Assembly (NCBI RefSeq): GCF_002278035.1
Contig: NZ_CP022603.1
Span: 868,001 to 932,000 of the forward strand
Length of the DNA: 64,000 nt
Direction: 5' to 3'
Source of the DNA: Ochrobactrum quorumnocens
GTDB lineage: Bacteria; Pseudomonadota; Alphaproteobacteria; Rhizobiales; Rhizobiaceae
A model generated the notes under the pieces. That model saw nothing but the letters and a program-made list of their open reading frames with translations. It was not told the origin of the DNA and searched no databases. Shown here in pieces: positions 33,647 to 41,742 of this stretch. Position 1 is the first letter of the stretch, and every line of letters starts with the position of its first letter. The position numbers and the translations under genes were made by a program.

Positions 33647-34501
33647 ATGAACACATTTCGAGACCTGCGCGGCATATCCACTTTCGATCCGGATGAAGCA
33701 GAAGCTTTCAAGGATGACCCGTTGTTTCTGCGCTCTGTCGCACGAACAGTTGCAGTCATGTCTGCATTTCAAAGCGCACGACATCCTTTGTCGCTCAGTC
33801 AGGTTGCAACCGCAGCAGGCATTGATCGCAGTGCTGCCCAGCGCATTGTTCACTCGCTTCTGAAGTTGAATATGCTGGCTCGCGACCCAGACGATCGTGG
33901 TTATCTGCCCGGCTTGCGCATTCTCGACATGACCCATGATTTGTTGCGGCTCAACCCCATGTTGCAGCGCGCAAATCCAGTTATGCTGGAACTGCGACGC
34001 CGGGTCAGCGAGCGTGTTGATCTGTCTCTTTTTGACGACGTTCGCGTTATCTACGCCCTGCGTATGCCTTCAAAACACGAAGTCTTCAGTGCAACCATAG
34101 TCGGAAATGCCGTTCCCACCTATTGCACGGCGGGTGGTGTGGCCATTCTCTCGCGGCTGCCAGACACGACAATTGCCGACATCGTCAATCGGTCGGATAT
34201 GACACCTTTCACGCAGCATACTGTCCGCGATCTTGAAGGCGTGATGGAACATGTTCGCGCCACGCGTGAACGCGGACATTCCCTGTTATGCAAGCAGCTT
34301 CTCAATCATGAAGTTGTCATTGGCGCGCCGATACTGGATTGGAAAGGTGCTCCTGTTGGCGCAATCCATGTGGCAGGCAGCCTGCAGGAATGGACAGCCG
34401 AAGGTTTCAGCGAGAGTTTTGGGCCGCTTATTCAAAATGCAGCCCAAACAATTTCAGAAAAATCCTCTCCTTTTGACAATAGAAGAGCGGAAGCGGAATA
34501 A
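33647..34501 (+). CDS. IclR-family transcriptional regulator
   Basis: 284-aa regulator. A winged helix-turn-helix occupies about residues 28-90 (SLSQVATAAGIDRSAAQRIVHSLLKL), followed by the IclR effector domain (about 100-270; CTAGGVAILSRLP and HEVVIGAPILDWKGAPVGAIHV are typical). The N-terminal 27 residues are extra. The ribosome site is poor. It is divergent from the M81/Dpp operon and faces a palindrome in that promoter. Likely senses a small acid or amino-acid derivative released by the peptidases. Confidence 0.9.
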   Translation: MNTFRDLRGISTFDPDEAEAFKDDPLFLRSVARTVAVMSAFQSARHPLSLSQVATAAGIDRSAAQRIVHSLLKLNMLARDPDDRGYLPGLRILDMTHDLLRLNPMLQRANPVMLELRRRVSERVDLSLFDDVRVIYALRMPSKHEVFSATIVGNAVPTYCTAGGVAILSRLPDTTIADIVNRSDMTPFTQHTVRDLEGVMEHVRATRERGHSLLCKQLLNHEVVIGAPILDWKGAPVGAIHVAGSLQEWTAEGFSESFGPLIQNAAQTISEKSSPFDNRRAEAE

Positions 34502-34502
34502 A

Positions 34503-34529
34503 AAATACCGGGCTAATAGCCCGGTATTT
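34503..34529. terminator. Bidirectional terminator
   Basis: Perfect 12-bp stem AAATACCGGGCT / AGCCCGGTATTT with an AAT loop, directly between the convergent IclR and MFS genes. A- and T-rich flanks on both sides make it an effective terminator in both directions. Confidence 0.9.
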
Positions 34530-34536
34530 GTGTCGA

Positions 34537-35844
34537 TTAGTCTTCCTTGATCATGCTGTCTTTGCTGGTATCGCGCATCCGCAGATAGACGATCAGCGAA
34601 ATGCCGATCATAACGGTTACGTACCAGTAGAAGCCACGCTCCCAGCCACCGTTCTTGAAACTCAACGCTACATATTCTGCTGTCCCGCCAAACAGGGTAT
34701 TTGCGAGAGCGTAAGGCAATGCCACACCAAGGGCACGGATATGAGCCGGGAAGAGTTCCGCCTTCACAACCGCGTTGATCGAGGTATAACCCGTTACAAT
34801 GATCAGAGCACCCATAACCAACATTCCTGCAACCCACGGATCACGCGTCTGCTCAAGTGTCGCAAAGATCGGATAGGTAAACAGTACGCCCGCCGCACCG
34901 AAGGCAATCATCAGTGGTTTGCGGCCAATCTTATCAGATAGAGCACCCGCAATAGGCTGAAGGCACATGAAGATGAACAGCGTGACCGCGTTGATCTGAC
35001 TGGCCACTTCGCGGCTGAAGCCAGATGTGTTGACCAGAAACTTCTGCATGTAAATCGAGTATGCGTAGAAGGCGAGTGTACCACCAGCAGTCAGAAGCAT
35101 GACCAGTGCGGTTTCCTTCGGATGATACTTGATCAGCGTCCAGAAGCCAGACTTCGGTGCGTCTTTGGTTTTCGCATTCTTGAAGCTCTCGGTTTCAGCA
35201 AGGCCACGACGCAGCCAGAAGACAACAACAGCAAGCAATGCGCCGATGAAGAACGGAATACGCCAGCCCCAGGATTCAAGGGCAGAAGTTTCCATTGTGC
35301 TCTGAAGCACGATCAGCAGCAGAATTGCCAGAAGCTGACCGGAGATCAGCGTCACATATTGGAAGGATGAGAAGAAGCCACGACGACTCTTGCCTGCCAT
35401 TTCAGAAAGGTAGGTCGCGCTCGCACCATATTCGCCACCAACTGACAAGCCCTGCATCAAGCGTGCAAGAACCAGAAGCGCCGGGGCGACAAGACCGATA
35501 CTTTCATAGCCAGGTGTAAGGGCAATAATAAGCGAGCCTGCGCACATTAGCGTCACGGACAACGCCAGACCCGCCTTGCGGCCCTTGCGATCAGCATAGA
35601 TGCCCATGATCCACGCGCCGATCGGGCGCATGATGAAACCAACGGCAAAAACGGCAGCAGCGCTCAAAAGCTGCGCGGTCTGGCTCTCCGACGGAAAGAA
35701 ATGCGGTGCGAAATAGAGCGTGAAAGCTGCGTACACATACCAGTCGAACCATTCGACGAGATTACCGGTCGATCCACCAATAATGGATTTCAGTCGGCTA
35801 TTGGTGCTGAGCGCATCACTCCGTTCGGACGTTATTGAGACCAT
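34537..35844 (-). CDS. MFS transporter, metabolite:H+ symporter type (KgtP/ProP-like)
   Basis: 435-aa membrane protein with twelve predicted spans. The MFS signature between spans 2 and 3 reads YADRKGRKAGL, and GGEYGASATYLSEMAGKSRRG in the fourth-fifth region is diagnostic of the MHS subfamily (alpha-ketoglutarate, proline/betaine, citrate, shikimate carriers). GAAGGAG precedes the ATG. It is monocistronic and divergent, across a 468-bp gap, from a DctB/DctD-like pair; in pseudomonads a similar sensor/regulator pair controls an alpha-ketoglutarate carrier, so a dicarboxylate or related acid is a fair guess. Confidence 0.9.
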   Translation of the reverse strand: MVSITSERSDALSTNSRLKSIIGGSTGNLVEWFDWYVYAAFTLYFAPHFFPSESQTAQLLSAAAVFAVGFIMRPIGAWIMGIYADRKGRKAGLALSVTLMCAGSLIIALTPGYESIGLVAPALLVLARLMQGLSVGGEYGASATYLSEMAGKSRRGFFSSFQYVTLISGQLLAILLLIVLQSTMETSALESWGWRIPFFIGALLAVVVFWLRRGLAETESFKNAKTKDAPKSGFWTLIKYHPKETALVMLLTAGGTLAFYAYSIYMQKFLVNTSGFSREVASQINAVTLFIFMCLQPIAGALSDKIGRKPLMIAFGAAGVLFTYPIFATLEQTRDPWVAGMLVMGALIIVTGYTSINAVVKAELFPAHIRALGVALPYALANTLFGGTAEYVALSFKNGGWERGFYWYVTVMIGISLIVYLRMRDTSKDSMIKED

Positions 35845-36312
35845 GCGGCCACTCCTTCAAATCTCACGATTTTTGAGGTTCACCCGGCATGAGCGCGCCA
35901 GTAGCTGCGCATATTTCCGGGTGTTTTTGATTGCCTTCGGGATCGTCGCTACAGCGCCCAAGAAGGGCTTAAAAACGCAAGAACCCGGGTTGGAAATGGG
36001 ATTGCATAATTGGTTCTAGATCCGCGCCCCTTTGTCAGGCTGGCTTTCAGTTTCCTGCGCCTGCATCGCGACACCCAGGTCTCTTTCAAGAAATTGGGTG
36101 AGAACAAAGACAAATTCTTGTGGTTGCACGGATCAGTTCCTCCCTACGAAACTCCCATTTTCGAAGTAGTGCTAAAATGCGGGACATAGCTGCCCGCCGC
36201 CAGAGGAGCAGATTAAAAAGTTTAGCTTGTTGAATTAACTCGCAGAATCTAGGTTTTGGCCCATTTGAAATATGAGTTTTGTGCAAAATTGTGCGTGACA
36301 TTCTTTGAATAA
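35845..36312. promoter_or_regulatory. 468-bp divergent intergenic region (MFS / two-component system)
   Basis: No gene is supported here. It contains (i) a stem CACCCGG...CCGGGTG (35881-35923) followed on the plus strand by TTTTTGA, terminator-like; (ii) at 35991-36006 a plus-strand sequence TGG-N11-TTGCA... in which GG and GC are exactly 10 bp apart, matching sigma-54 -24/-12 geometry; and (iii) copies of TTGTGC at 36279 and 36289 with an inverted TGCACAAA at 36324, just around the kinase start. No convincing sigma-70 promoter for the MFS gene is seen. Confidence 0.45.
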
Positions 36313-38091
36313 ATGCATAATCCTGCACAAATGGAAGGGCCGCAGAAACTCCGCAGAATCCTGATGATTGCAATTGTCTTCGTAATGACTGTCGGCCTCT
36401 GGACGGCTGCGCGGTCATGGACGGAGACAAACGCGCTCGATCGTTTGAGCGACGACGCGACACTTGTTGCGCGTCAGCAAACCCGCCTTATCGATAGCGA
36501 GCTTGCCAAGTTCCGCCTGCTTCCGGTTGTTCTAAAAGAGTATAGCGATCTTCACGACGTCCTGGCCGGTGAAGCGCGAGCAGCGACAGCACGACTAAAC
36601 GAGAAGCTGGAATTCCTCGCCTATGAAATTGGCTCGCCGATAATTTATGTCATCAAACGCGATGGCACCGTCATTGCTTCTTCCAATGCTAACACGCCCG
36701 AAAGTTTCGTTGGGCGCAATTACGACTATCGCCCCTATTTTCAAGACGCAATGGCCGCAGGAGCTGCTGAATATTACGCGATAGGCGATCTCAGCGGGCG
36801 CTTCGGTCTATTCCTAGCAAGGCGCATTGGCGATGATGCCAATCCCGTAGGTGCGGTGGTCGTCAAATTTGAATTTCACCGGCTTGTGCAAACTTGGTCG
36901 AACGATCCCGGCCAGACATTCGTCGTTGATCCCCGTGGTATCATATTGGCATCCACGGATAAGGCAGAAGACCTACGCTCGTTTCAACCCATCTCCGAAG
37001 CAGAGCGCACCAAGATAAGCCAAACCGGACAGTTCAGCGTCGCAGACTTACAACCAAGCCACTATGCTCTTGAGACTGAAAACATGATGCGCGGACCTTC
37101 AGGCGCAAAATTTCTCACTGTGAGCGAACCAATTGCCGGAACAGAATTGAGGCTTCTCCACGTTGAAGCCGTAGGCCCGTCAATTCGAGCAGCACATGAT
37201 CTGGCACGACTTATCACTGTGGCAGCGTTACTGATCCTCATGGTGATTGCCGGTGCGATTTATTGGCGAATAACACGCGCGGCACGCTTGGCCGCAGACC
37301 GAGCAGCCCTTGAATCCGCAGTTACAGAACGCACAGCCGAACTGAGTGCCGAAATGGCCGAGCGCGAGCGCGCCGATAAACGCTTTCGGGAAGCACGCGA
37401 GGAACTGGGCCAAGCAAACAGGCTCGCCTCACTGGGGTCAATCACTGCGGGTCTCGTCCACGAGATCAACCAACCGGTCGCGACCATTCAAACACTTACA
37501 GAAAATGCACAGCACTATCTGGCGAAAGGTAAGCTGGACAAAGTCGCAACCAATCTTTCCACATCCATTGAACTCACTTCCCGTATCGGTTCCATCACAC
37601 AGGAAATGCGGCGCTTCGCACGACGCGGGCACCGTGATTTGGCTCCGGTCCGTCTTGATGAGCTGATAGAAGGTACGCTTCTTTTGATGGGCGACCGCTT
37701 TCGCAATGCTGGCGTGACGCTTGAAATGCCCAATGGATCTAATTTTTGGGTTCTCGCAAATCGCGTGCGATTGGAACAAGTATTGGTCAACCTCCTGCAA
37801 AACGCGATTGATGCCGTTGCCGGACAGTCTGAACGGCGCATCGCCTTATTCATATCGGAAGAGGACCAATTGGTGTCCCTGATCGTTGCCGATAATGGAC
37901 CCGGTATTGATCCGGCACTCGGTGATGAAGTGTTTAGCCCCTTCGTAACCGGAAAACAGGACGGCTTGGGCCTTGGGCTGGGTATTGCGCGTGACATCAT
38001 GACAGAACTCGAAGGCACATTGCGTATCGTGCCTTCCCCACTGGGCGGCGCGGCCTTCGCTGCCACTGCAAAACGAGCACAACAAACATGA
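36313..38091 (+). CDS. DctB-like sensor histidine kinase
   Basis: 592-aa membrane sensor. TM1 at about residues 15-34, a periplasmic double-Cache-like sensor (about 40-295), TM2 at 300-320, a coiled coil rich in Ala/Glu/Arg (330-370), a HisKA domain with the phospho-acceptor His383 in GLVHEINQPVA, and a HATPase domain with N box NLLQNAIDAV, G1 DNGPGID and G2 GLGLGLGIA. Architecture equals DctB-type C4-dicarboxylate sensors. The ATG at 36313 has no clear ribosome site; ATG codons at 36331 are possible. Its stop overlaps the response-regulator start by 4 bp. Ligand is unknown; the adjacent MHS carrier suggests a small organic acid. Confidence 0.9.
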   Translation: MHNPAQMEGPQKLRRILMIAIVFVMTVGLWTAARSWTETNALDRLSDDATLVARQQTRLIDSELAKFRLLPVVLKEYSDLHDVLAGEARAATARLNEKLEFLAYEIGSPIIYVIKRDGTVIASSNANTPESFVGRNYDYRPYFQDAMAAGAAEYYAIGDLSGRFGLFLARRIGDDANPVGAVVVKFEFHRLVQTWSNDPGQTFVVDPRGIILASTDKAEDLRSFQPISEAERTKISQTGQFSVADLQPSHYALETENMMRGPSGAKFLTVSEPIAGTELRLLHVEAVGPSIRAAHDLARLITVAALLILMVIAGAIYWRITRAARLAADRAALESAVTERTAELSAEMAERERADKRFREAREELGQANRLASLGSITAGLVHEINQPVATIQTLTENAQHYLAKGKLDKVATNLSTSIELTSRIGSITQEMRRFARRGHRDLAPVRLDELIEGTLLLMGDRFRNAGVTLEMPNGSNFWVLANRVRLEQVLVNLLQNAIDAVAGQSERRIALFISEEDQLVSLIVADNGPGIDPALGDEVFSPFVTGKQDGLGLGLGIARDIMTELEGTLRIVPSPLGGAAFAATAKRAQQT

Positions 38092-39404
38092 CAGGTACTG
38101 AACCACTCCGCATCATGTTGATCGACGATGACGCAGCCTTCCGCACAGCGCTAGCGGATTCTTTCAAGATTGCTGGACTGGATATAGAAACCTATGGTGA
38201 TGGCCAATCAGCACTAGCCAATCTGAATGCCGACTTTCCCGGCATTGTCGTCACAGATATCCGGATGCCACGCATTGATGGTCATGCGGTGATGGAAGCG
38301 TTGCTAACACGCGACCCTGAGTTACCGGTCATTCTGATGACCGGACACGGCGACATCAGCATGGCGGTGGCGGCACTCAAAAAAGGTGCGTTTGATTTCA
38401 TCGCGAAACCCTTCGCTGCCGATCATATGATTTCAAGTGTTCGACGCGCATTGGAAATGCGCCGTCTGGTTTTGGAAAACCGCCGCCTTCGCAAGGCTGC
38501 TGCGGAAGCTGAGCAGGATTTCCCACTGTTGGGCGAAACGCCCGTCATGGTGCGATTACGCGAAACCATCCGCCAACTCGCAAGTGTCGACGTAGATGTA
38601 CTGATAGAAGGCGAAACGGGCACCGGAAAAGAACTTGTTGCGCGGCTGCTTCATCGTTGGAGCGCCCGCCATGCTCGCGGCTTTGTCGCAATCGACTGTG
38701 CAGCACTACCCGACGCGATTGCCGATGAAGTGCTTTTCGGCAACAGGATTCAGCGTGGGCGTATAACAGATGCTGACCGCGGCACCCTGTTCTTAGATGA
38801 AATCGACAGCATGTCAGCAAGCTTGCAGGGCAAGCTCTTGCGCGTCGTTGAAGAGCGTGAATTGCCCTCCATGATGGGCGAACCTCGCGCCGTCAATCTG
38901 CGCATTATCGCTGCCGCCAAGGGCGATCTCGAAGGTGCCGTAAATGCCGGACGTTTTCGCTCCGATCTTTTCTACAGACTTGAAACCGTGCGGCTCCGCA
39001 TCCCGCCTTTACGTGAGCGCCGTAAAGATATTGGGCTTTTATTCGCTTATTTTCTCGATGAGGCTGCAAATCAGTTTGGCCAACCGCGCCCGGATATCGA
39101 TGCGACCATAGAGGCCCGGCTCAACGCCGATGAATGGCTGGGTAATGTGCGCGAGTTGCGAAATTTCGCCAAGCAAGTAGTACTGGGATTGAGTTACCAC
39201 CCAGCCGGTAAACCCAGTTCTCTCCCGCTCACGGAACAGATAGATCAGTTTGAAGCCAAAGTCCTACAAGACACGCTTGCACGCCTGAATGGCGATGTCG
39301 GGGACGCTGCCGAACTGTTACAGCTACCGCGCCGCAGTCTCTATGCCCGACTACAACGGCTCGGCATCGATGCTTCTTCATTCCGGAAAAAAGAGACCAC
39401 ATAG
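38088..39404 (+). CDS. NtrC/DctD-type response regulator lacking the GAFTGA loop
   Basis: 438 aa: receiver domain (residues 8-120, acidic pocket DDD at 13-15, phospho-acceptor Asp57 in VVTDIRMP, Lys in AKPF), AAA+ domain (about 145-360, Walker A GETGTGKE, Walker B LFLDEID, arginine finger region RFRSDLFYRL) and a Fis-type helix-turn-helix at the C-terminus (DAAELLQLPRRSLYARLQRLG). Between FG and GTLFLDE canonical members have about 22 residues with GAFTGA; here there are only 13 (NRIQRGRITDADR) and GAFTGA is absent. Such proteins (Rhodobacter NtrC, TyrR-like) act on sigma-70 promoters. Cognate kinase is the overlapping upstream gene. Confidence 0.9.
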   Translation: MTGTEPLRIMLIDDDAAFRTALADSFKIAGLDIETYGDGQSALANLNADFPGIVVTDIRMPRIDGHAVMEALLTRDPELPVILMTGHGDISMAVAALKKGAFDFIAKPFAADHMISSVRRALEMRRLVLENRRLRKAAAEAEQDFPLLGETPVMVRLRETIRQLASVDVDVLIEGETGTGKELVARLLHRWSARHARGFVAIDCAALPDAIADEVLFGNRIQRGRITDADRGTLFLDEIDSMSASLQGKLLRVVEERELPSMMGEPRAVNLRIIAAAKGDLEGAVNAGRFRSDLFYRLETVRLRIPPLRERRKDIGLLFAYFLDEAANQFGQPRPDIDATIEARLNADEWLGNVRELRNFAKQVVLGLSYHPAGKPSSLPLTEQIDQFEAKVLQDTLARLNGDVGDAAELLQLPRRSLYARLQRLGIDASSFRKKETT

Positions 39405-39425
39405 ACGTGCATTGAGGCCGAATGC

Positions 39426-40439
39426 TTATGCACTCTCGCGCTTCACTACATCATACCCGATATCGACGATTGCATCAGCCGCGCTCACGCCAGAGACACG
39501 GTCAACAATCATTGCCATGCTCTTCACACCCATTTCGTAGGCGTTCGGCTGGATCGTCGATAGACCCGGCGTTATTTCCGACGCGATTTCATAGTCACCC
39601 CATCCAGTGACAGCAAGACGCTCCGGCACTTTCCATCCTAGACGCGTGCATTCGAATATCACACCAGCTGCCACGATATCCGTAGGACAAATCACACCAT
39701 CGACATCAGGATCGATACGGCGCAGGGCTTCAAGTGCCTTAGGACCAGCGCCAAAACCATCTGCCTCGTCCACAATGCAGACCCGGTGTTGTTCCAGACC
39801 TGCTGCAGCCATAGTCTCCTCAAAAGCAGGAATTCGATCACTATATCGGCGTGCGGATGCGCCGCCATATCCGACAAACCCGATACGACGGCAGCCTCGT
39901 TCGACGAGAAGACCAGCCATTGTCCGTGTTGCATCTGGCATGGAGTAGCCTACCGCCATATCGAGGACATTGTCAGTGACCCAACCCTCGACGACAGGTG
40001 TCTCGGTCTTCCTGATCAGATCAATGGCTTCCTCTGAATGCTGGTTGCCGACCAGTGAAATGCCAGCGACACGCAGACCGATGAATGTCTGAATTGCAGC
40101 GGTTTCGTCCTGTCTGGTTTCCGCAAGTTTGAGTATTAACTCATAGCCGCTCTCGCTGGCGCGATCCTGCATCCCGCGCACATACTTATAAAAGCTCGAG
40201 TTCTTCATCGACGGAATGACTGCGCCAATAACCCGACTTTGCCCGGAGGAAAGAATGCCTGCGGAATGGTTCGGAACATAACCAAGTTCCGCCGCAACCT
40301 GAAACACGCGCGAGCGCGTTTCCTCTAGCACTCGCTCGGGATAACGGAACGCATTGGATACGGTCATAGGCGATACGCCAGCGGCTTGTGCGACCGACTG
40401 CATCGTTATGACATTTTTGCTGCGAACAAGGTTATTCAT
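39426..40439 (-). CDS. LacI-family transcriptional regulator
   Basis: 337-aa LacI/GntR-type repressor. The helix-turn-helix QSVAQAAGVSPMTVSNAFRYPERV begins at residue 14; the sensor domain (about 65-330) contains ICPTDIVAAGVIFEC and VTGWGDYEIASEITPGLSTIQ. Divergent from the hydantoinase/polyamine-type transporter operon. A perfect 16-bp palindrome in the intergenic promoter (40548-40563) is its probable operator. The stop lies only 21 bp from the convergent response-regulator gene, with no good terminator between them. Confidence 0.9.
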   Translation of the reverse strand: MNNLVRSKNVITMQSVAQAAGVSPMTVSNAFRYPERVLEETRSRVFQVAAELGYVPNHSAGILSSGQSRVIGAVIPSMKNSSFYKYVRGMQDRASESGYELILKLAETRQDETAAIQTFIGLRVAGISLVGNQHSEEAIDLIRKTETPVVEGWVTDNVLDMAVGYSMPDATRTMAGLLVERGCRRIGFVGYGGASARRYSDRIPAFEETMAAAGLEQHRVCIVDEADGFGAGPKALEALRRIDPDVDGVICPTDIVAAGVIFECTRLGWKVPERLAVTGWGDYEIASEITPGLSTIQPNAYEMGVKSMAMIVDRVSGVSAADAIVDIGYDVVKRESA

Positions 40440-40544
40440 GGTCTACCGCACCAAATATTCTCATAAATGTTACTTCACAAGGTTTTATATACTCATAAAC
40501 AAACAAAGCGCAGAAAACCTATCCTTGACGAAATCGGTTTCAAG

Positions 40545-40573
40545 GTTGATTGTAGCGCTACAATATATTGTAA
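40545..40573 (+). promoter_or_regulatory. Promoter with LacI-type operator, hydantoinase operon
   Basis: TTGATT (40545-40550), 17-bp spacer, TGTAAT (40568-40573) match 10 of 12 consensus positions. The perfect palindrome ATTGTAGCGCTACAAT (40548-40563), with the central CG typical of LacI operators, overlaps the -35 and most of the spacer. Transcription would begin about 50 bp upstream of the ATPase gene. Confidence 0.75.
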
Positions 40574-40631
40574 TGCTGGAAATGCACATGATCTTTCATA
40601 CAGACATCAGGGCAAATCGCGAGATGCGCTC

Positions 40632-41726
40632 ATGAGTTTGCATTCGCAAGACGGAGCGAGCGCACTCGTACTGAAAGCCGTCACGAAGCGTTTCGGCTCC
40701 AATATTGCTGTCGACAGTCTTGATCTAACCATCGATGCAGGAAAACTCGTTTCACTGCTCGGTCCATCTGGATGCGGCAAGACGACAACCTTGCGTATGG
40801 TTGCAGGATTTGAAAGTGCGGATTCAGGCTCGATCCAAATCGGCGGAACGAATGTAACCAATCTTCCGCCTCATCGGCGCCGTCTTGGCATGGTGTTTCA
40901 GAATTACAGTTTGTTTCCGCACAGAACAGTCGCGGAAAATATCGGCTTTGGCTTAAAGATGCAGGGCACCGCTAAAACAGAGCGCGATGAACGCATCAAG
41001 TCGATGCTCGATCTCATCCAGTTGTCTGGTCGTGGCGATGCTTTTCCCTCCCAACTTTCGGGCGGTCAGCAGCAGCGCGTGGCGCTTGCGCGTTCGTTGG
41101 TGGTGAACCCAAAAGTTTTGCTGCTTGATGAGCCTTTAAGCGCGCTCGATAAATCCTTGCGCGAAAGCATGCAGTTTGAAATCCGCGCCATGCAGGCTCG
41201 CCTTGGCATTACCACTCTTCTTGTGACACACGATCAGGAAGAAGCGCTTTCCATGGCCGACGAAGTCGCTGTCATGAATAAGGGGCGTATTCTCCAGCTT
41301 GGAACGCCAGGCGAGATTTACGACAAACCGCAGAGCCGTTTTGTTGCCGAATTTCTTGGGGCCTCGAACATTTTCGAGGGCCAGACATCGCCAGACGGCG
41401 CATCCCTCTTGGTCGGTGGAAGGCAGGGAAGCTTGGCTCTTCCCCTAGCCACTCGCCAGCCCTCATCACAGCCCCTTACGCTTTCGGTGAGGCCAGAGCG
41501 CATCGCGCCGGTCGCAGATGGCAATGGCCTATTGGATGGCCGGGTCGTTGGTGCGGTGTTCCGTGGAAACTACGCGGCTTATCAGATCGACATTCCGGCG
41601 CTTGGCCGGGATATATTCATCTACCGGCAAGCGGAAAGCCGCCTTGGCGAACTCGCCTATCATCTCAATCAGGAAATCACGCTCGGCTGGAACCTGCAGG
41701 ATGCGGTCGTCGTAACATCAGAATGA
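40632..41726 (+). CDS. Polyamine-type ABC transporter ATP-binding protein (PotA-like)
   Basis: 364-aa ATPase. Walker A GPSGCGKTT near residue 43, Q-loop VFQNYSLFPH, signature LSGGQQQRVALAR, Walker B LLLDEPLSALD, H-loop VTHDQEEALSM; the C-terminal TOBE region (about 290-360) is regulatory. The ATG at 40632 is chosen because upstream codons would run through the operator. It is the first gene of the operon, separated from its own binding protein and permeases (45.8-48.6 kb) by the two hydantoinase genes. Confidence 0.9.
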   Translation: MSLHSQDGASALVLKAVTKRFGSNIAVDSLDLTIDAGKLVSLLGPSGCGKTTTLRMVAGFESADSGSIQIGGTNVTNLPPHRRRLGMVFQNYSLFPHRTVAENIGFGLKMQGTAKTERDERIKSMLDLIQLSGRGDAFPSQLSGGQQQRVALARSLVVNPKVLLLDEPLSALDKSLRESMQFEIRAMQARLGITTLLVTHDQEEALSMADEVAVMNKGRILQLGTPGEIYDKPQSRFVAEFLGASNIFEGQTSPDGASLLVGGRQGSLALPLATRQPSSQPLTLSVRPERIAPVADGNGLLDGRVVGAVFRGNYAAYQIDIPALGRDIFIYRQAESRLGELAYHLNQEITLGWNLQDAVVVTSE

Positions 41727-41742
41727 ACTGAAAGCTCAGATT

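Noticed and set aside
35880..35910. Sigma-54 promoter for the MFS gene (minus-strand TGGCGCG...ATGC)
   Set aside because: GG and GC are 9 bp apart rather than the strict 10, and the -12 box is poor.
36086..36463. Possible small gene on the minus strand before the histidine kinase
   Set aside because: It overlaps the kinase N-terminus, lacks a ribosome site and its translation shows no family features.
39405..39433. Terminator between the response regulator and LacI genes (GTGCAT/ATGCAC)
   Set aside because: Only 6-bp arms, 15-nt loop, no T tract; not convincing.
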